From Planctomycetota bacterium (GTDB lineage Bacteria > Planctomycetota > JACQVV01): DNA of 34,254 nt. This document shows, one piece after another, positions 1-8,242 of this stretch (its first letter is position 1; the number at the start of each line of letters is the position of its first letter). Under the pieces are notes generated by a model, which was not told where the DNA came from, did no database searches, and worked only from the letters and a program-made list of their open reading frames with translations. The translations under genes and the position numbers were made by a program. The stretch lies in the NCBI GenBank assembly GCA_016209595.1, contig JACQVV010000478.1, forward strand, positions 1 to 34,254, written 5' to 3'.

Positions 1-1113
1 CCCCCGCGCGAGCGCCCGGAGAGAAACGACGGCGCCGAGGACGAGAAGGACCACGGCGGCGAGGAGCGGCGCGACGCCTGCGCCCGTGGGAAGATCGGGC
101 GCGACGGTCAAGTTCGCCGGGAAAAGGAACGACAGGACCGTCCAACCCGCGCCCGCCGCGTCGGCCGCCAGCCCGCGCAGAACGCCGTCGGGGAACCGGA
201 GGGTCGCGGAGGGTGGGGCGGCGAGGAAGACGAGGGCTGCTGCTCCCAGAGCGACAAGAAGGAAGATCGCAGCCTGAAAGAGCTCCCGGCCCCTCGGCCG
301 GCCGGAGCCGTTGTCAGGGGGAGGGTAACTGCCCCCCCTTTCCATTGCGGATTGCGGATTGCGGATTGCGGATTCTTCAATCCGCAATCCGCAATCCGAA
401 ATCCGCATTCCAGCGGCCCCCTCCCCTTCCTTCCGGTTCCCGAAGGCCACCGCGACGACCGGGAAGAGGAGGGCGAGCGGGGCGACCCGTGGATCGGAAA
501 GGAGAGCGCAGGCGAACAGGGCGCCAGCGCCGCCGAGGGCCAGGACTCGCCGCCTCCCGGCACCCGGGCGCGGCGCCACATGCCGGAGCGCGAATGCGCG
601 ACCCCGGACGAGGAGGAGAGATCCGGCAAGGAAGAGCGCCGCGAGAACCGCCCCCCGGCCCGAGATCCACGCCGCCGTCCCGCTCGAGAGAGGATGGAGG
701 ACCGCGAGACCGAGCGCCACACAGGCCGCGATCGCGGAGCCCGTCCACCTCCATACCAGTGCCGCGAGCAGGCCGGCCGTCGCGAGCAGGAGCACCAGGT
801 TCGTCGCGTGGTGCCCTACCGGGTCGTCCTCCCAGAGGGCGAGGTCCAGCGCCGACGAGAGGGAGGCGAGCGGCGCGTACGGCGTCTCGCGGTATCCGCC
901 GGGAGTCCGCGGGTCGCTCAGCTCGAAGGCGCGGCCGACATCGCCACGGGCCGTCGCGGCGAGACGGTCGTCCTCAAGCACGTCGCGGCGGTCGGAGAGA
1001 TTCGTGAACTCGCCCCGGAGCGCAGGCCCGAGGACCAGCGCGCCGGCGCCCAGAAGCGCCAGGCAGACGAGTCCGAAGACGTGGGGCTTGCCGCCGCGGG
1101 GTACTTCGTTCAC
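1..1113 (-). CDS. TMTC-like polytopic membrane protein (GT-C type), 3' end outside window
   Basis: The frame is open from a GTG at 1111-1113 to the window edge (371 codons). The GTG overlaps the TGA of the phosphatase upstream (GTGA, 1110-1113), so translation is probably coupled. The product is hydrophobic with many membrane segments. It is a paralog of the protein at 2097-3914: WEDDPVGHHATNLVLLLATA matches WRANPVGHRLTSFLVHAATS, and LHPLSSGTAAWISGRGAVLA matches LHPLATEPVAWIADRKDALA. The second motif corresponds to the HPVHTEAVA..GRAD region of the TMTC family (GT-C fold, O-mannosyltransferases in animals), so a glycosyltransferase-like role in the cytoplasmic membrane is inferred. TPRs would be expected in the missing C-terminal part. 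An in-frame 66-bp heptamer hairpin (344-409) inserts 22 residues near residue 235 without breaking the frame. GTG start and absence from ATG-based ORF calls make it easy to miss. Confidence 0.75.
   Translation of the reverse strand, partial: MNEVPRGGKPHVFGLVCLALLGAGALVLGPALRGEFTNLSDRRDVLEDDRLAATARGDVGRAFELSDPRTPGGYRETPYAPLASLSSALDLALWEDDPVGHHATNLVLLLATAGLLAALVWRWTGSAIAACVALGLAVLHPLSSGTAAWISGRGAVLAALFLAGSLLLVRGRAFALRHVAPRPGAGRRRVLALGGAGALFACALLSDPRVAPLALLFPVVAVAFGNRKEGEGAAGMRISDCGLRIEESAIRNPQSAMERGGSYPPPDNGSGRPRGRELFQAAIFLLVALGAAALVFLAAPPSATLRFPDGVLRGLAADAAGAGWTVLSFLFPANLTVAPDLPTGAGVAPLLAAVVLLVLGAVVSLRALARG
344..409. repeat. In-frame heptamer inverted repeat inside the membrane-protein gene
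   Basis: Four tandem ATTGCGG units (344-371) are followed by a CTTC loop (375-378) and by CCGCAAT, CCGCAAT, CCGAAAT, CCGCATT (382-409). Arms 347-374 and 379-406 pair over 28 bp with one mismatch (354 against 399), a strong cruciform or mRNA hairpin. It is 66 bp, exactly 22 codons, has no stop in the gene's frame and encodes a peptide beginning MRISDCGLRIEESAIRN. Its 3' flank (402-425) recurs at 28767-28790. Confidence 0.9.
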
Positions 1114-1982
1114 GAGCCCTGGGGACCCGCGGCCGCCCGCGCCAGGACGACGGTGATGTTGTCGATCCCTCCGCGGTGGTTGGCGAGATCCACGAGTCGC
1201 GATGCCACATCGCCCAGGTTCGCCTTCGGGTTGGCATCGCGAAGAGTCGCCTCAATCCTCCTGTCCTCTACCATGTCGGTCAGACCATCCGAGCAGAGGA
1301 GCCAGATGTCACCCGCCCTCACATCGAGGATCTGGGTGTCGACCTCCACCGTCTCGTTCATCCCCAAGGCGCGGGTGATGATGTTCTTGTTCGGGTTCAG
1401 GAAGGCGTCCTGCTCGCCGATGATGTTGTAGCGGATGAGCTCCTCGATGAGGGAGTGGTCCTTGGTCACCTGCTTCAGCGCCCCGTTGCGCTGGAGGTAG
1501 ATGCGACTGTCCCCCACGCAGGCGGTGACCGCGTAGCGCTGGAACAGGAGCAACGCGACAACCGTCGTTCCCATCCCCTCGATCGAGAAGGCTCCGCGGT
1601 TTCTGCGGAAGATGTCGAAGTTGGCCCGGCCGATCGCCGTCGCCAGGTCTCGGATCTCCTCGTTCTCCACCCAGTCGCGGTTGGGGTCGGCCGGGCTCTC
1701 GCGCCTCTTCTCGAACCAGTCCCGGATCGATTCCACGGCGGCCAGCGACGCGATGTTCCCATTCGCGTGGCCCCCCATCCCGTCCGCGACGACGAGGAGC
1801 CCCGCGGCGGCTTCTTCGACCAGGACGTCAGGGGAGAGCGATCCGATGGCCCCGCGGCGCGCCGTGCCGCCGGCCCTCGGCTCGGGCCCCGAATGGTTCC
1901 CGGACCTGAATACGAGGTAGTTGTCCTCGTTTCGCTCCCGCGTCCGCCCGACATCGGTGCGGGCGCAGAATTCCCAACTCAT
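1110..1982 (-). CDS. PP2C-family (PPM) serine/threonine protein phosphatase
   Basis: A 290-residue protein with the full PPM motif set: RERNEDN (15-21), VVADGMGGHANG (64-75), GMGTTVVALL, VGDSRIYL (156-163) with TKDHSL, TRALG, LLCSDGLTDMV (228-238) and GGIDNITVVL (271-280). The metal-binding acidic residues are D20, D67, D232 and D274. There is no membrane segment, so it is a cytosolic Mn/Mg-dependent phosphatase of the kind that reverses Hanks-type kinase signalling; no kinase lies in the window. The ATG at 1980-1982 is chosen because GAGAGGAG lies just upstream; a longer in-frame extension to 2093 lacks motif content. A strong promoter lies at 2104-2132. The stop overlaps the GTG of the membrane protein downstream, suggesting the two are expressed together. 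Confidence 0.93.
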   Translation of the reverse strand: MSWEFCARTDVGRTRERNEDNYLVFRSGNHSGPEPRAGGTARRGAIGSLSPDVLVEEAAAGLLVVADGMGGHANGNIASLAAVESIRDWFEKRRESPADPNRDWVENEEIRDLATAIGRANFDIFRRNRGAFSIEGMGTTVVALLLFQRYAVTACVGDSRIYLQRNGALKQVTKDHSLIEELIRYNIIGEQDAFLNPNKNIITRALGMNETVEVDTQILDVRAGDIWLLCSDGLTDMVEDRRIEATLRDANPKANLGDVASRLVDLANHRGGIDNITVVLARAAAGPQGS

Positions 1983-2056
1983 GCGCTCCTCTCGCCTCGG
2001 CGAGCGGGCGGAAGGTGCCTCGGATTCTGAACGACGAGAAGGTAGAAAACGGCTTC

Positions 2057-2070
2057 GGTCACCTGTGACC
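2057..2070. promoter_or_regulatory. Palindrome GGTCACctGTGACC, possible operator
   Basis: A 14-bp inverted repeat with 6-bp arms lies in the divergent intergenic region, just downstream of the predicted phosphatase transcription start and upstream of the TMTC-like gene. Operator function is inferred only from symmetry and position. Confidence 0.35.
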
Positions 2071-2096
2071 AGAGGCGCAAACCGCTCCCTCAAAGT

Positions 2097-3914
2097 GTGT
2101 TAGACTGTAGCACGGTGTCCTGGGACTGTCAAGGTGAGTCGAGGCGCGCTCCTCCCTCCCCGCGCGAGTGTGGGCTCGTCCTCGCCGCCCTCGTGGGTTT
2201 GCTTTCGGCCGCCTACGCCCCCTCTCTCGGTGGCCGCTTCATCGAGGGGTGGGACGATCGCTGGCTGGTGCTGGAGAACCCCCACGTCCAGGTCCTTGAT
2301 CTCGCTGGGCTTTCTGCCGCCGTCGACCCGACGATCGACAGAAGCCGGCTCGGCTGGGAATACCTGCCGGTCCGGGACTTCACGGTGATGATCGACCACG
2401 AGCTATGGCGCGCCAATCCGGTCGGCCACCGCCTCACGTCGTTTCTCGTCCACGCTGCGACCTCGTTCGGAGTCTTCCTCCTCCTCGCCCGAATCCTCGG
2501 ACGCCCCCTTCTCTTCTCTGCAGCTGGGTCCGTCCTCTTCGCACTTCACCCCCTGGCGACCGAACCGGTGGCGTGGATCGCCGACCGCAAGGACGCCCTG
2601 GCTCTGTTCTTCTTCGTGGCATCGCTCCTCGCCCTCGCCTCCGCGAGGGAGCCCGGCCGCTCCCCTGGCGGCCGGCGGGGCCGGTACGCCGTTTCCTATT
2701 TACTGGCAGCCCTCTGTGTCCTCTCCAAGTCCAACGCGATCGCGCTCCTCGTCGCGATCCCCCTCTTCCTGCCGCTCTTGCCGCGGCTGGAGACGGCTGG
2801 CGAGTCCGCCGCGGCGCGCCGCGGCGCCTGGTGCGGAGCCGCGGCGCTAGCGCCCTTCCTTGCGCTCGCCGTTCTCGCGGGTCTCGTCCACTTCCTCGTG
2901 TTCCGCTCCGGGGAAGTCGTCGAAGGCGCCGCCCCGGTCTCTTCGCTCCTCGCCACCGTTCCGCCAGCGTCCCTGCGCTACCTGCGCGTCCTGCTCGTGC
3001 CCGTCGGCCTCTCCCCCCATTATCGCGACCCGAAGCCCGGCGCCCTCCACGGCGCTGCTCTCGGCATCCTCGTCGCCGGTCTCTGCGCGGCGGGGACGCT
3101 CCGCATCGTGTCGCTCCGCCGCCGTCCCGGGGGAGGCCCCGGACCCGCGGACTCGCTTGCCTTTGCACTGCTCCTGGCTCTCGTCTCTCTCGCGCCGGCG
3201 CTCGCGCCCCTCGCGCGGCGGAGCGCCTACATCGCCGATCGCTACGCCTACGCCGCGACGCTGGGCATGGCGCTGGCCGGAGCGGTCCTCCTCAGGCGGG
3301 CAAGCGGCGGCCGGCCAGCCCTCGGTCTGGCGCTCGCGGCGGTGCCGGCGGTGCTTCTCGGCACGCTGACCTACCAGCGCGCGTCCGTCTGGAGCTCCGA
3401 GGTCCTCCTCTGGCGGGACGCGGCGGCGAGAGACCCCAACGATCCGATCGCCCGGCTCAACCTCGGTCTGGTCTACCAGCGCCTCGGCCTCGGAAAACCC
3501 GCTGAGGGGGAGTTCCTGGCCTGCCTCGACCTCGATCCTGAGAACGTCAAGGCGAGTCACGGCCTGGCCGTCGAGCTCCTGCGGCGGGACGACCCGGACA
3601 TCACCCGGGCGCGACGCTTGCTCGAATCCGCCCTCGCGACCGACCCGCGTTTCCATCAGGCCCACGCGACGCTCGCGGGGCTTCTGCTCAGCGAGGGCAA
3701 CCTGCCCGACGCGAAGCGCCATATCGACATGGCCCTTTCGCTCGATCGCTCGGCGGCAGAGAGCTGGCTGGAACTCGGCAACTACCATCTGCTCGCCGGG
3801 AACCCGGAAGCGGCCCTGGCCGCCTACGACGAAGCTTCCCGCCTCGCCCCCGGGCGAAGGGAGATCGCACGGGCTCGCGCTGCCGCCATGGAACGTATCG
3901 AACAGCGGAAGTAG
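2097..3914 (+). CDS. TMTC-like multi-pass membrane protein with C-terminal TPR domain
   Basis: The longest reading is 605 aa. About ten hydrophobic segments span residues 27-430 and are followed by at least four TPR units (about 445-600: ARLNLGLVYQRLG, AHATLAGLLLSEGNL, SWLELGNYHLLAGNPEAALA). The HPLATEPVAWIADRKDAL motif (151-168) and SPHYRDPK match the loop motifs of TMTC/DUF1736-type GT-C proteins, which in animals transfer mannose to proteins; bacterial relatives are mostly uncharacterised. The likely role is glycan transfer or envelope assembly in the inner membrane. The start is uncertain: GTG at 2097 and 2115 are possible, neither has a good ribosome site, and the divergent phosphatase promoter covers this stretch. 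The next in-frame GTG (2193) falls inside the first membrane helix. It is divergent from, and paralogous to, the gene at 1-1113. Confidence 0.85.
   Translation: MLDCSTVSWDCQGESRRAPPSPRECGLVLAALVGLLSAAYAPSLGGRFIEGWDDRWLVLENPHVQVLDLAGLSAAVDPTIDRSRLGWEYLPVRDFTVMIDHELWRANPVGHRLTSFLVHAATSFGVFLLLARILGRPLLFSAAGSVLFALHPLATEPVAWIADRKDALALFFFVASLLALASAREPGRSPGGRRGRYAVSYLLAALCVLSKSNAIALLVAIPLFLPLLPRLETAGESAAARRGAWCGAAALAPFLALAVLAGLVHFLVFRSGEVVEGAAPVSSLLATVPPASLRYLRVLLVPVGLSPHYRDPKPGALHGAALGILVAGLCAAGTLRIVSLRRRPGGGPGPADSLAFALLLALVSLAPALAPLARRSAYIADRYAYAATLGMALAGAVLLRRASGGRPALGLALAAVPAVLLGTLTYQRASVWSSEVLLWRDAAARDPNDPIARLNLGLVYQRLGLGKPAEGEFLACLDLDPENVKASHGLAVELLRRDDPDITRARRLLESALATDPRFHQAHATLAGLLLSEGNLPDAKRHIDMALSLDRSAAESWLELGNYHLLAGNPEAALAAYDEASRLAPGRREIARARAAAMERIEQRK
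2104..2132 (-). promoter_or_regulatory. Sigma70-type promoter for the PP2C gene
   Basis: On the minus strand, TTGACA (2127-2132) is followed after exactly 17 bp by TACAGT (2104-2109), 6/6 and 4/6 matches to consensus. It would start transcription near 2097 and give a leader of about 115 nt. It lies over the first codons of the longest reading of the divergent gene, so promoter and coding sequence may overlap. Confidence 0.6.
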
Positions 3915-4027
3915 CGTCCCTTCTCACGAGACTTTCCGGGCGCCGGGCGCCGCCCGAGCATCCGGGAGGAACTCGAACGGGGCTCCGCCAGGACCCAACA
4001 AGACAGTCGCGCTGTTCCTCTTCGACT

Positions 4028-4206
4028 TAGCAGCCTGTGGATAAAGTCATTCTGGCTGCGCGCGGCTATTTCGGCCGATCTCTTCGTTGCTCGGGCGCAG
4101 CGTAGCAGGGCTACGCTTGGGGGGTACCCGCGAAGCGGGTCCGCGCCTCGATCTCGGCCGAAGTAGCTCGCGCTCGCCTCCGAAGCACTGTATCAACAGG
4201 CTGCTA
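4028..4206. mobile_element. MITE-like element with 16-bp terminal inverted repeats
   Basis: The gene-free stretch 3915-4356 is dominated by this 179-bp unit. Its ends TAGCAGCCTGTGGATA (4028-4043) and TATCAACAGGCTGCTA (4191-4206) are inverted copies with 15/16 identity. Complementarity continues inward (GGCTATTTCGGCCGA against TCGGCCGAAGTAGC). Inside are two perfect hairpins: GCGTAGC-AGG-GCTACGC (4100-4116) and ACCCGC-GAA-GCGGGT (4126-4140). No ORF is carried, so any movement would need a transposase in trans. No clear target duplication is visible. Nothing is seen in 3915-4027. Confidence 0.65.
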
Positions 4207-4261
4207 GACGTGGACGTGGTCTTGGTCCTTGGTCTTGGGCCCTGGTGATCAAGCGAGATTG

Positions 4262-4303
4262 GTCCAAGTCCAGGTCCAAGTCCAGGTCCAAGTCCAGGTT
4301 CAT
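4262..4303. repeat. Hexamer tandem repeat (GTCCAA/GTCCAG)
   Basis: GTCCAA and GTCCAG alternate three times each (4262-4297), followed by a degenerate GTTCAT. A related but inverted GGTCTTGGTCCTTGGTC stretch lies at 4217-4236, so the segment can fold back. It lies 3' of the HAD gene's stop and adjoins the MITE-like element; 4304-4356 shows nothing further. Confidence 0.8.
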
Positions 4304-4356
4304 GCGGAACTCGACTCGCTCGTCAACGAAGTCGCCCTTCAAGGCAGCCAAGGCCT

Positions 4357-5106
4357 TCACGGGACGCCGGCGGGTTCCCGAGGGCCAACGTCGATTCCGA
4401 ACTCGCGTCCCAGGATCTCGAGGAGCTCCCAGAAGTTGTGAATCTCGAAGTCCGGGTCGCGCGCACCGTCGGCGTGCTGGTACTTTCCCCCCCGCCGGAC
4501 CCGGCAGGCCCACATTCCGAGCTTCTTGGCCGGGTCGATGTCCCCCGCCGGATGATCGCCCACCATCAGGGCCTCCCCCGGAGGAACACCGACGTCCTGG
4601 CAGGCCCGCTGGTAGAGCTTGACGTTCGGCTTGGAGATGCCGATCTGATCGGAGATGAAGAGCGCGGTCGGAGTGAGATACCGGTACACGCGCAGCCTGA
4701 GCAGCTTCTCCGCCTGCTTCACCGCGATCCCCGTCGTGATCACGCCGCGCACCAGATCGGTCCGCGCGAGGAGCTTCAGGACCTCGACCGCGTCCTCGTA
4801 GGCCCGCAGCGTGCGGAACTTGGTCTCGTGGTATGCCACGACCGCCGCCGCGATGATGACGATGGGATTGATCGGCTCGTACGCGGACCGGGGGATCCGG
4901 ACGAGCATCTTGTCGTAGTGGTGCTCGTAGTTGGAGCTGAACTCTTCGATGAGCTCGAAGAGCTCCCGCAGGGCGTCGGCACGGGGAAGCCTGAGCCCCG
5001 CCTCGATCATCGCGTCGACGGCGTTCTCCCGGGCTTGCCGGGCGAACTCGGTCGTCGGGTAGAGGGTGTCGTCGATATCGAAGAAGATGGCGCGGAGCTT
5101 CTTCAC
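4357..5106 (-). CDS. HAD-superfamily hydrolase (subfamily IA)
   Basis: A 249-aa protein with all four HAD motifs: I, FFDIDDTLYP (8-17) with the nucleophile and acid/base aspartates; II, GVITTG; III, SKPNVKLY with the lysine; IV, GDHPAGDIDPAKKLGM. The helical cap lies between motifs I and II, as in subfamily IA; overall it resembles the CTE7-like group (TIGR02253). The expected activity is phosphate-ester hydrolysis on a small cytosolic substrate that cannot be named from sequence. The start is GTG at 5104-5106, with only a weak GAGCG upstream. It lies 28 nt beyond the terminator hairpin that follows secretin 1, so expression probably depends on read-through or an unseen promoter. Confidence 0.85.
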   Translation of the reverse strand: MKKLRAIFFDIDDTLYPTTEFARQARENAVDAMIEAGLRLPRADALRELFELIEEFSSNYEHHYDKMLVRIPRSAYEPINPIVIIAAAVVAYHETKFRTLRAYEDAVEVLKLLARTDLVRGVITTGIAVKQAEKLLRLRVYRYLTPTALFISDQIGISKPNVKLYQRACQDVGVPPGEALMVGDHPAGDIDPAKKLGMWACRVRRGGKYQHADGARDPDFEIHNFWELLEILGREFGIDVGPREPAGVP

Positions 5107-5124
5107 GGCGACGCTCAGTTTACC

Positions 5125-5164
5125 GAAATAAACGGGGCTTTCCCGCTCGTCGCGGGAAAGCCCC
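5125..5164 (-). terminator. Rho-independent terminator after secretin 1
   Basis: A perfect 13-bp stem (5134-5146 against 5152-5164, 5-nt loop) is followed on the minus strand by GTTTATTTC. It lies 23 nt past the stop of the secretin gene. The U-rich tail is short but present. Confidence 0.75.
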
Positions 5165-5187
5165 CGGGTGCTTTTCTGGGAAAACCG

Positions 5188-8010
5188 CTACTTCTTGATG
5201 CCGACCTGCTCCTCCTGCTGCTCCTCCAGATCGACGATGGACGCGTTGATGATGATGAGGAGCATCTGGGTCTCCTCGCTCTTCCCCTTCTGGCCGAAGA
5301 AGAAGGAGACCAGGGGAACCTTGTTAAGGAACGGCGCCTCCGCCCGCTGGTCCACGATCCGGGAGGACTTGAGTCCGCCGATCACGATCGCGCCCTGGTC
5401 CGGAACGCGGACCGTGGTCTCGATCGAGCGCTCGATCAGGTTCGGAACCTCGATCACGACGGGCTGGGCGAGGCTGCCGCCCAGCGTCGTCGTCACCCGG
5501 CGGAACCCGTCGGAATCGACGTTCGGCAGCGTCTGCGACTTGTCGAGCTCCACGAGCTTCGGACGGAGCTCCATCGTGATGTAGCGCCGGTCGTGGCTGA
5601 TCGTCGGCCGGACGTCGAGGACGATGCCCTCCTGCACCACGCCGATGATCGGGTCGGCGATGGCGGCCGTCTGGGCGACGGTCACGTCGAAGTCCTTGAC
5701 GTAGGTCGTCTGGTTGAGAATCCGGATGTTCGCCCGCTGCGTGTTGTACACCGTGACGCGCGGGTTGGTCAGCGTCGTGGCCTTTTGGGTTTTCTCGACC
5801 GCGCGCACGACCCACTGGTACTGGGCCTCGTCGAGGATCGCGATCTGCATGGCGAGGCCGCCCAGATTGTCCAGCCGGTTGCCCAGCTGCCGATCATTGA
5901 TCGCCTCGTTGCGGATCCGGATATCGCCCTTGTTGAACTCGTTGAACCAGAAGCCCGCCGCCGGCATGAACGCCTGGTTCACGAGGAGCAGGTTCCCGTT
6001 GTTGTCGAACTGCCCGCCGTCGATCTGGTTCAGGTCGTTCATCAGGACCTCGGAGTCGCCGGTCCGGAGTCCGGTACCGACGGGTGTCGGCCCGAAGCCC
6101 GAGTTCGCGTCCCGGGGACCGGCCGAGATGCCCAGGCCCCGCAGGTCAACACCGACCTGCTGCAGGAAGTCGTCCGTCACGATCAGGAAGCGCGACTCGA
6201 TCGACACCATGGCCCGGCTGAACGTCCGGAGCTCGTTGAGGAAGCGCTCGACCTCCTGGTGGACGTCGGGGCCGTTGATGATCAGGAGCTGCCCGCTCAC
6301 GAGACGGATCGCGTTCCCCTCGGTGTCCCAGCTCTCGGGGGCGATCGTGGTGCGGATGAGCTCCTGGATCTCCTCCTGCGTGATCGGGGTCCCGCCCGAA
6401 GGCTCGTCCTGGAAGATCGCGCCCGTCGTTCCCCCGCCCGTATCCGCAGCGGCGAGCCGGATGTCGGGTCCCGGGAAGTCGTTGATCGGAAGAGTCAGGT
6501 CCCGGACGTCATGGAGCCTGGCGATCGGCTTTGCCTTGAACTCCTCGGCGCCCTCCGTCGCGATGATGAGGGCCCCGCTCCTGTAGGTATACGAGAGCTT
6601 GTGCAGGGAAAGGATGAGGTTGAGCGCGTTCTTGAGTTTGAGATTGCGGACGTTGATCTTGACCTTGAGCCCTTCCTCGCCGAATTCATCGGTGACGCTC
6701 CGGTCGATCACGATGTCGATGTTGCCCGCCTCGCGGATGACCTGGATCACGTCCTCGAACGGGACGTCCTCGCCCTGGAACGTGAAGGGCACGGTCTCGA
6801 GCTGGTTCTCGATGTAGAGCTCGCGGTCCGACTTCTTCTCGGCCAGGAGCTGGACCTCCTTACCGGCCGGCTCGCGGCTGTCGATCATCTGCCAGCGCTC
6901 TCGCTCGGGGTATCTCAGGATCTGGGAATACGGGATGCGCGCCTCGCGGATCTGCTCGTCGAAGTGCTTCCACTCCTCGATCCGCGACTCGATGTAATCG
7001 GCCTTGTTCTTCTCATGCCGGGCCTGCGTGGCGTGCTCCAGGAGTCGGTGCGCGTCATCGTTCTTGGGGTCGAGCTCGAGTACCTGGCCCACGAGATCTT
7101 CGGTCTTGTCGTACTCGCGGCGCTCGAACGAGTCGATCGCCTCGAGGAAGAGCCGCTTGATCTGCGCGAGCTTCTGCGCCTGCCGGCGCTGCTCCTCTTC
7201 GATCGACTGGATGCGGGCCTTGTCGAGCTGGTTCCGCTTGACCTCCGCCTGGTACTTCGCCCGCTCGACCTCGGCGCGCCTCTTGAAATTCTCCGCGCGG
7301 TCGCGCAGGGTGGTCAGGTTGAGCTCGTACGGTGCCCAGTCGATGATCTCGAGGACCTTGTCGAAGTTGGTGATCGCCGCGTCGTACTCCTTCTGGGCGA
7401 ACAGTTCCTCGCCCTCGCGGAAGAGCACTTCGGCCCGCTTGCGCGCCTCCTGCTTGCGGACCTCGATCTCCTTGGCGATCACCTCGCTCGTGGTGTGGAG
7501 CTGGTCTTCGGCACGCCCGAGGATGGCGCCGATCTCGTGCTTCAGGCCGGTCGCGTCCTTGTTGGCGGGGTCGAGAACCAGGGCCTGCTCGACATAGTTC
7601 AGGGCCTCCTGATACTCGAACTTCTGCATGGCGCCCCGCGCCGCGTCGAGGAGGTACTTGAGGACGACATCCTTCTGTTCCCCGGCGATCTGCAGCCGGC
7701 GAGTCTCCTCTTCCAGGACCTCCTGCGGGCCGCCACCCCCTGGAGGGGGAGCGCCGCCGCCTTCCTCCTGCCGCGCCAGGACTCCGCCCTCGTGTTCGGG
7801 CGCCTTGCCGGCAACCTCGCCCTGCTCCCCGCCCTTCTGGGTTTCGTCCACTCCGACCTGCGGCTCGCCCTCGGCGGCCTTCTTCTCCGCTGCCGGCTGG
7901 TTGTCTTGAGGCTCCGACTGTGAAGTCTGGCAGCCGCCCGCGACAACCAGGACGGACGCCAGGAGCGCCAAGACGACGACGAGGACGCTTTCGCTTCCGT
8001 TCCGCTTCAT
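5188..8010 (-). CDS. TPR-containing secretin, GspD/PilQ superfamily lipoprotein (secretin 1)
   Basis: A 940-aa outer-membrane pore subunit. Residues 1-27 form a signal peptide ending in VVAGGC, a plausible lipobox (C27). A Glu/Gly/Pro-rich linker (28-105) precedes TPR-like and coiled-coil helices (about 110-345; EALNYVEQALVLDPANKDA, VLELDPKNDDAHRL). An STN/N0-like domain (about 407-490, DVPFEDVIQVIREAGNIDIV) and a second N domain (545-600) lead to the secretin core (600-930), with TLTNPRVTVYNTQRAN, VVQEGIVLDVRPTIS, GAIVIGGL and APFLNKVPLVSFFFG. The ATG at 8008-8010 is chosen because the signal peptide starts there and AGGATTC precedes it. It is paralogous to secretin 2 over its whole length. 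It has its own promoter and follows an ExbD pair; no pilotin or ATPase gene adjoins it. Confidence 0.93.
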   Translation of the reverse strand: MKRNGSESVLVVVLALLASVLVVAGGCQTSQSEPQDNQPAAEKKAAEGEPQVGVDETQKGGEQGEVAGKAPEHEGGVLARQEEGGGAPPPGGGGPQEVLEEETRRLQIAGEQKDVVLKYLLDAARGAMQKFEYQEALNYVEQALVLDPANKDATGLKHEIGAILGRAEDQLHTTSEVIAKEIEVRKQEARKRAEVLFREGEELFAQKEYDAAITNFDKVLEIIDWAPYELNLTTLRDRAENFKRRAEVERAKYQAEVKRNQLDKARIQSIEEEQRRQAQKLAQIKRLFLEAIDSFERREYDKTEDLVGQVLELDPKNDDAHRLLEHATQARHEKNKADYIESRIEEWKHFDEQIREARIPYSQILRYPERERWQMIDSREPAGKEVQLLAEKKSDRELYIENQLETVPFTFQGEDVPFEDVIQVIREAGNIDIVIDRSVTDEFGEEGLKVKINVRNLKLKNALNLILSLHKLSYTYRSGALIIATEGAEEFKAKPIARLHDVRDLTLPINDFPGPDIRLAAADTGGGTTGAIFQDEPSGGTPITQEEIQELIRTTIAPESWDTEGNAIRLVSGQLLIINGPDVHQEVERFLNELRTFSRAMVSIESRFLIVTDDFLQQVGVDLRGLGISAGPRDANSGFGPTPVGTGLRTGDSEVLMNDLNQIDGGQFDNNGNLLLVNQAFMPAAGFWFNEFNKGDIRIRNEAINDRQLGNRLDNLGGLAMQIAILDEAQYQWVVRAVEKTQKATTLTNPRVTVYNTQRANIRILNQTTYVKDFDVTVAQTAAIADPIIGVVQEGIVLDVRPTISHDRRYITMELRPKLVELDKSQTLPNVDSDGFRRVTTTLGGSLAQPVVIEVPNLIERSIETTVRVPDQGAIVIGGLKSSRIVDQRAEAPFLNKVPLVSFFFGQKGKSEETQMLLIIINASIVDLEEQQEEQVGIKK

Positions 8011-8206
8011 GAATCCTGCCTTTCCTATAGCTCCCTCGGACCGGCTCCGCGCCGTCGCGCTCGAGCCGGTTCCTTCTCCCAGGAAACCGGAAACTTCTTC
8101 GACGACTGACCGCCCCACGCTTTTCTCATCGGGTATCGGAGGGCCATGATCCGCTCGAAATCGCTAGCCTCTCGTGCTCAAGGTCCTCCGCGGTGCGCAC
8201 ATGGAA
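8011..8206 (-). promoter_or_regulatory. Long leader of secretin 1 with stem-loop
   Basis: From the predicted start near 8207 to the ATG there are about 195 untranslated nt. A stem of 8 bp (ACCGGCTC at 8040-8047 with GAGCCGGT at 8063-8070) lies about 30 nt upstream of the ATG. No known riboswitch pattern is recognised, and no T-run follows the stem on the minus strand. Confidence 0.4.
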
Positions 8207-8213
8207 AGGGAGG

Positions 8214-8242
8214 ATGATAGCAGCGGGGATCCGGGACGTCAA
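8214..8242 (-). promoter_or_regulatory. Sigma70-type promoter for secretin 1
   Basis: Minus strand TTGACG (8237-8242), 17-bp spacer, TATCAT (8214-8219): 5/6 and 5/6 matches. It lies in the 335-bp gap between the ExbD pair and secretin 1; nothing else is seen in 8243-8345. Confidence 0.7.

Noticed and set aside
4438..7923. 1161-codon open frame on the plus strand
   Set aside because: It is the antisense shadow of secretin 1 and HAD; composition is Asp/Leu/Arg/Val-rich as expected from a high-GC complement, and it has no domain motif or ribosome site.
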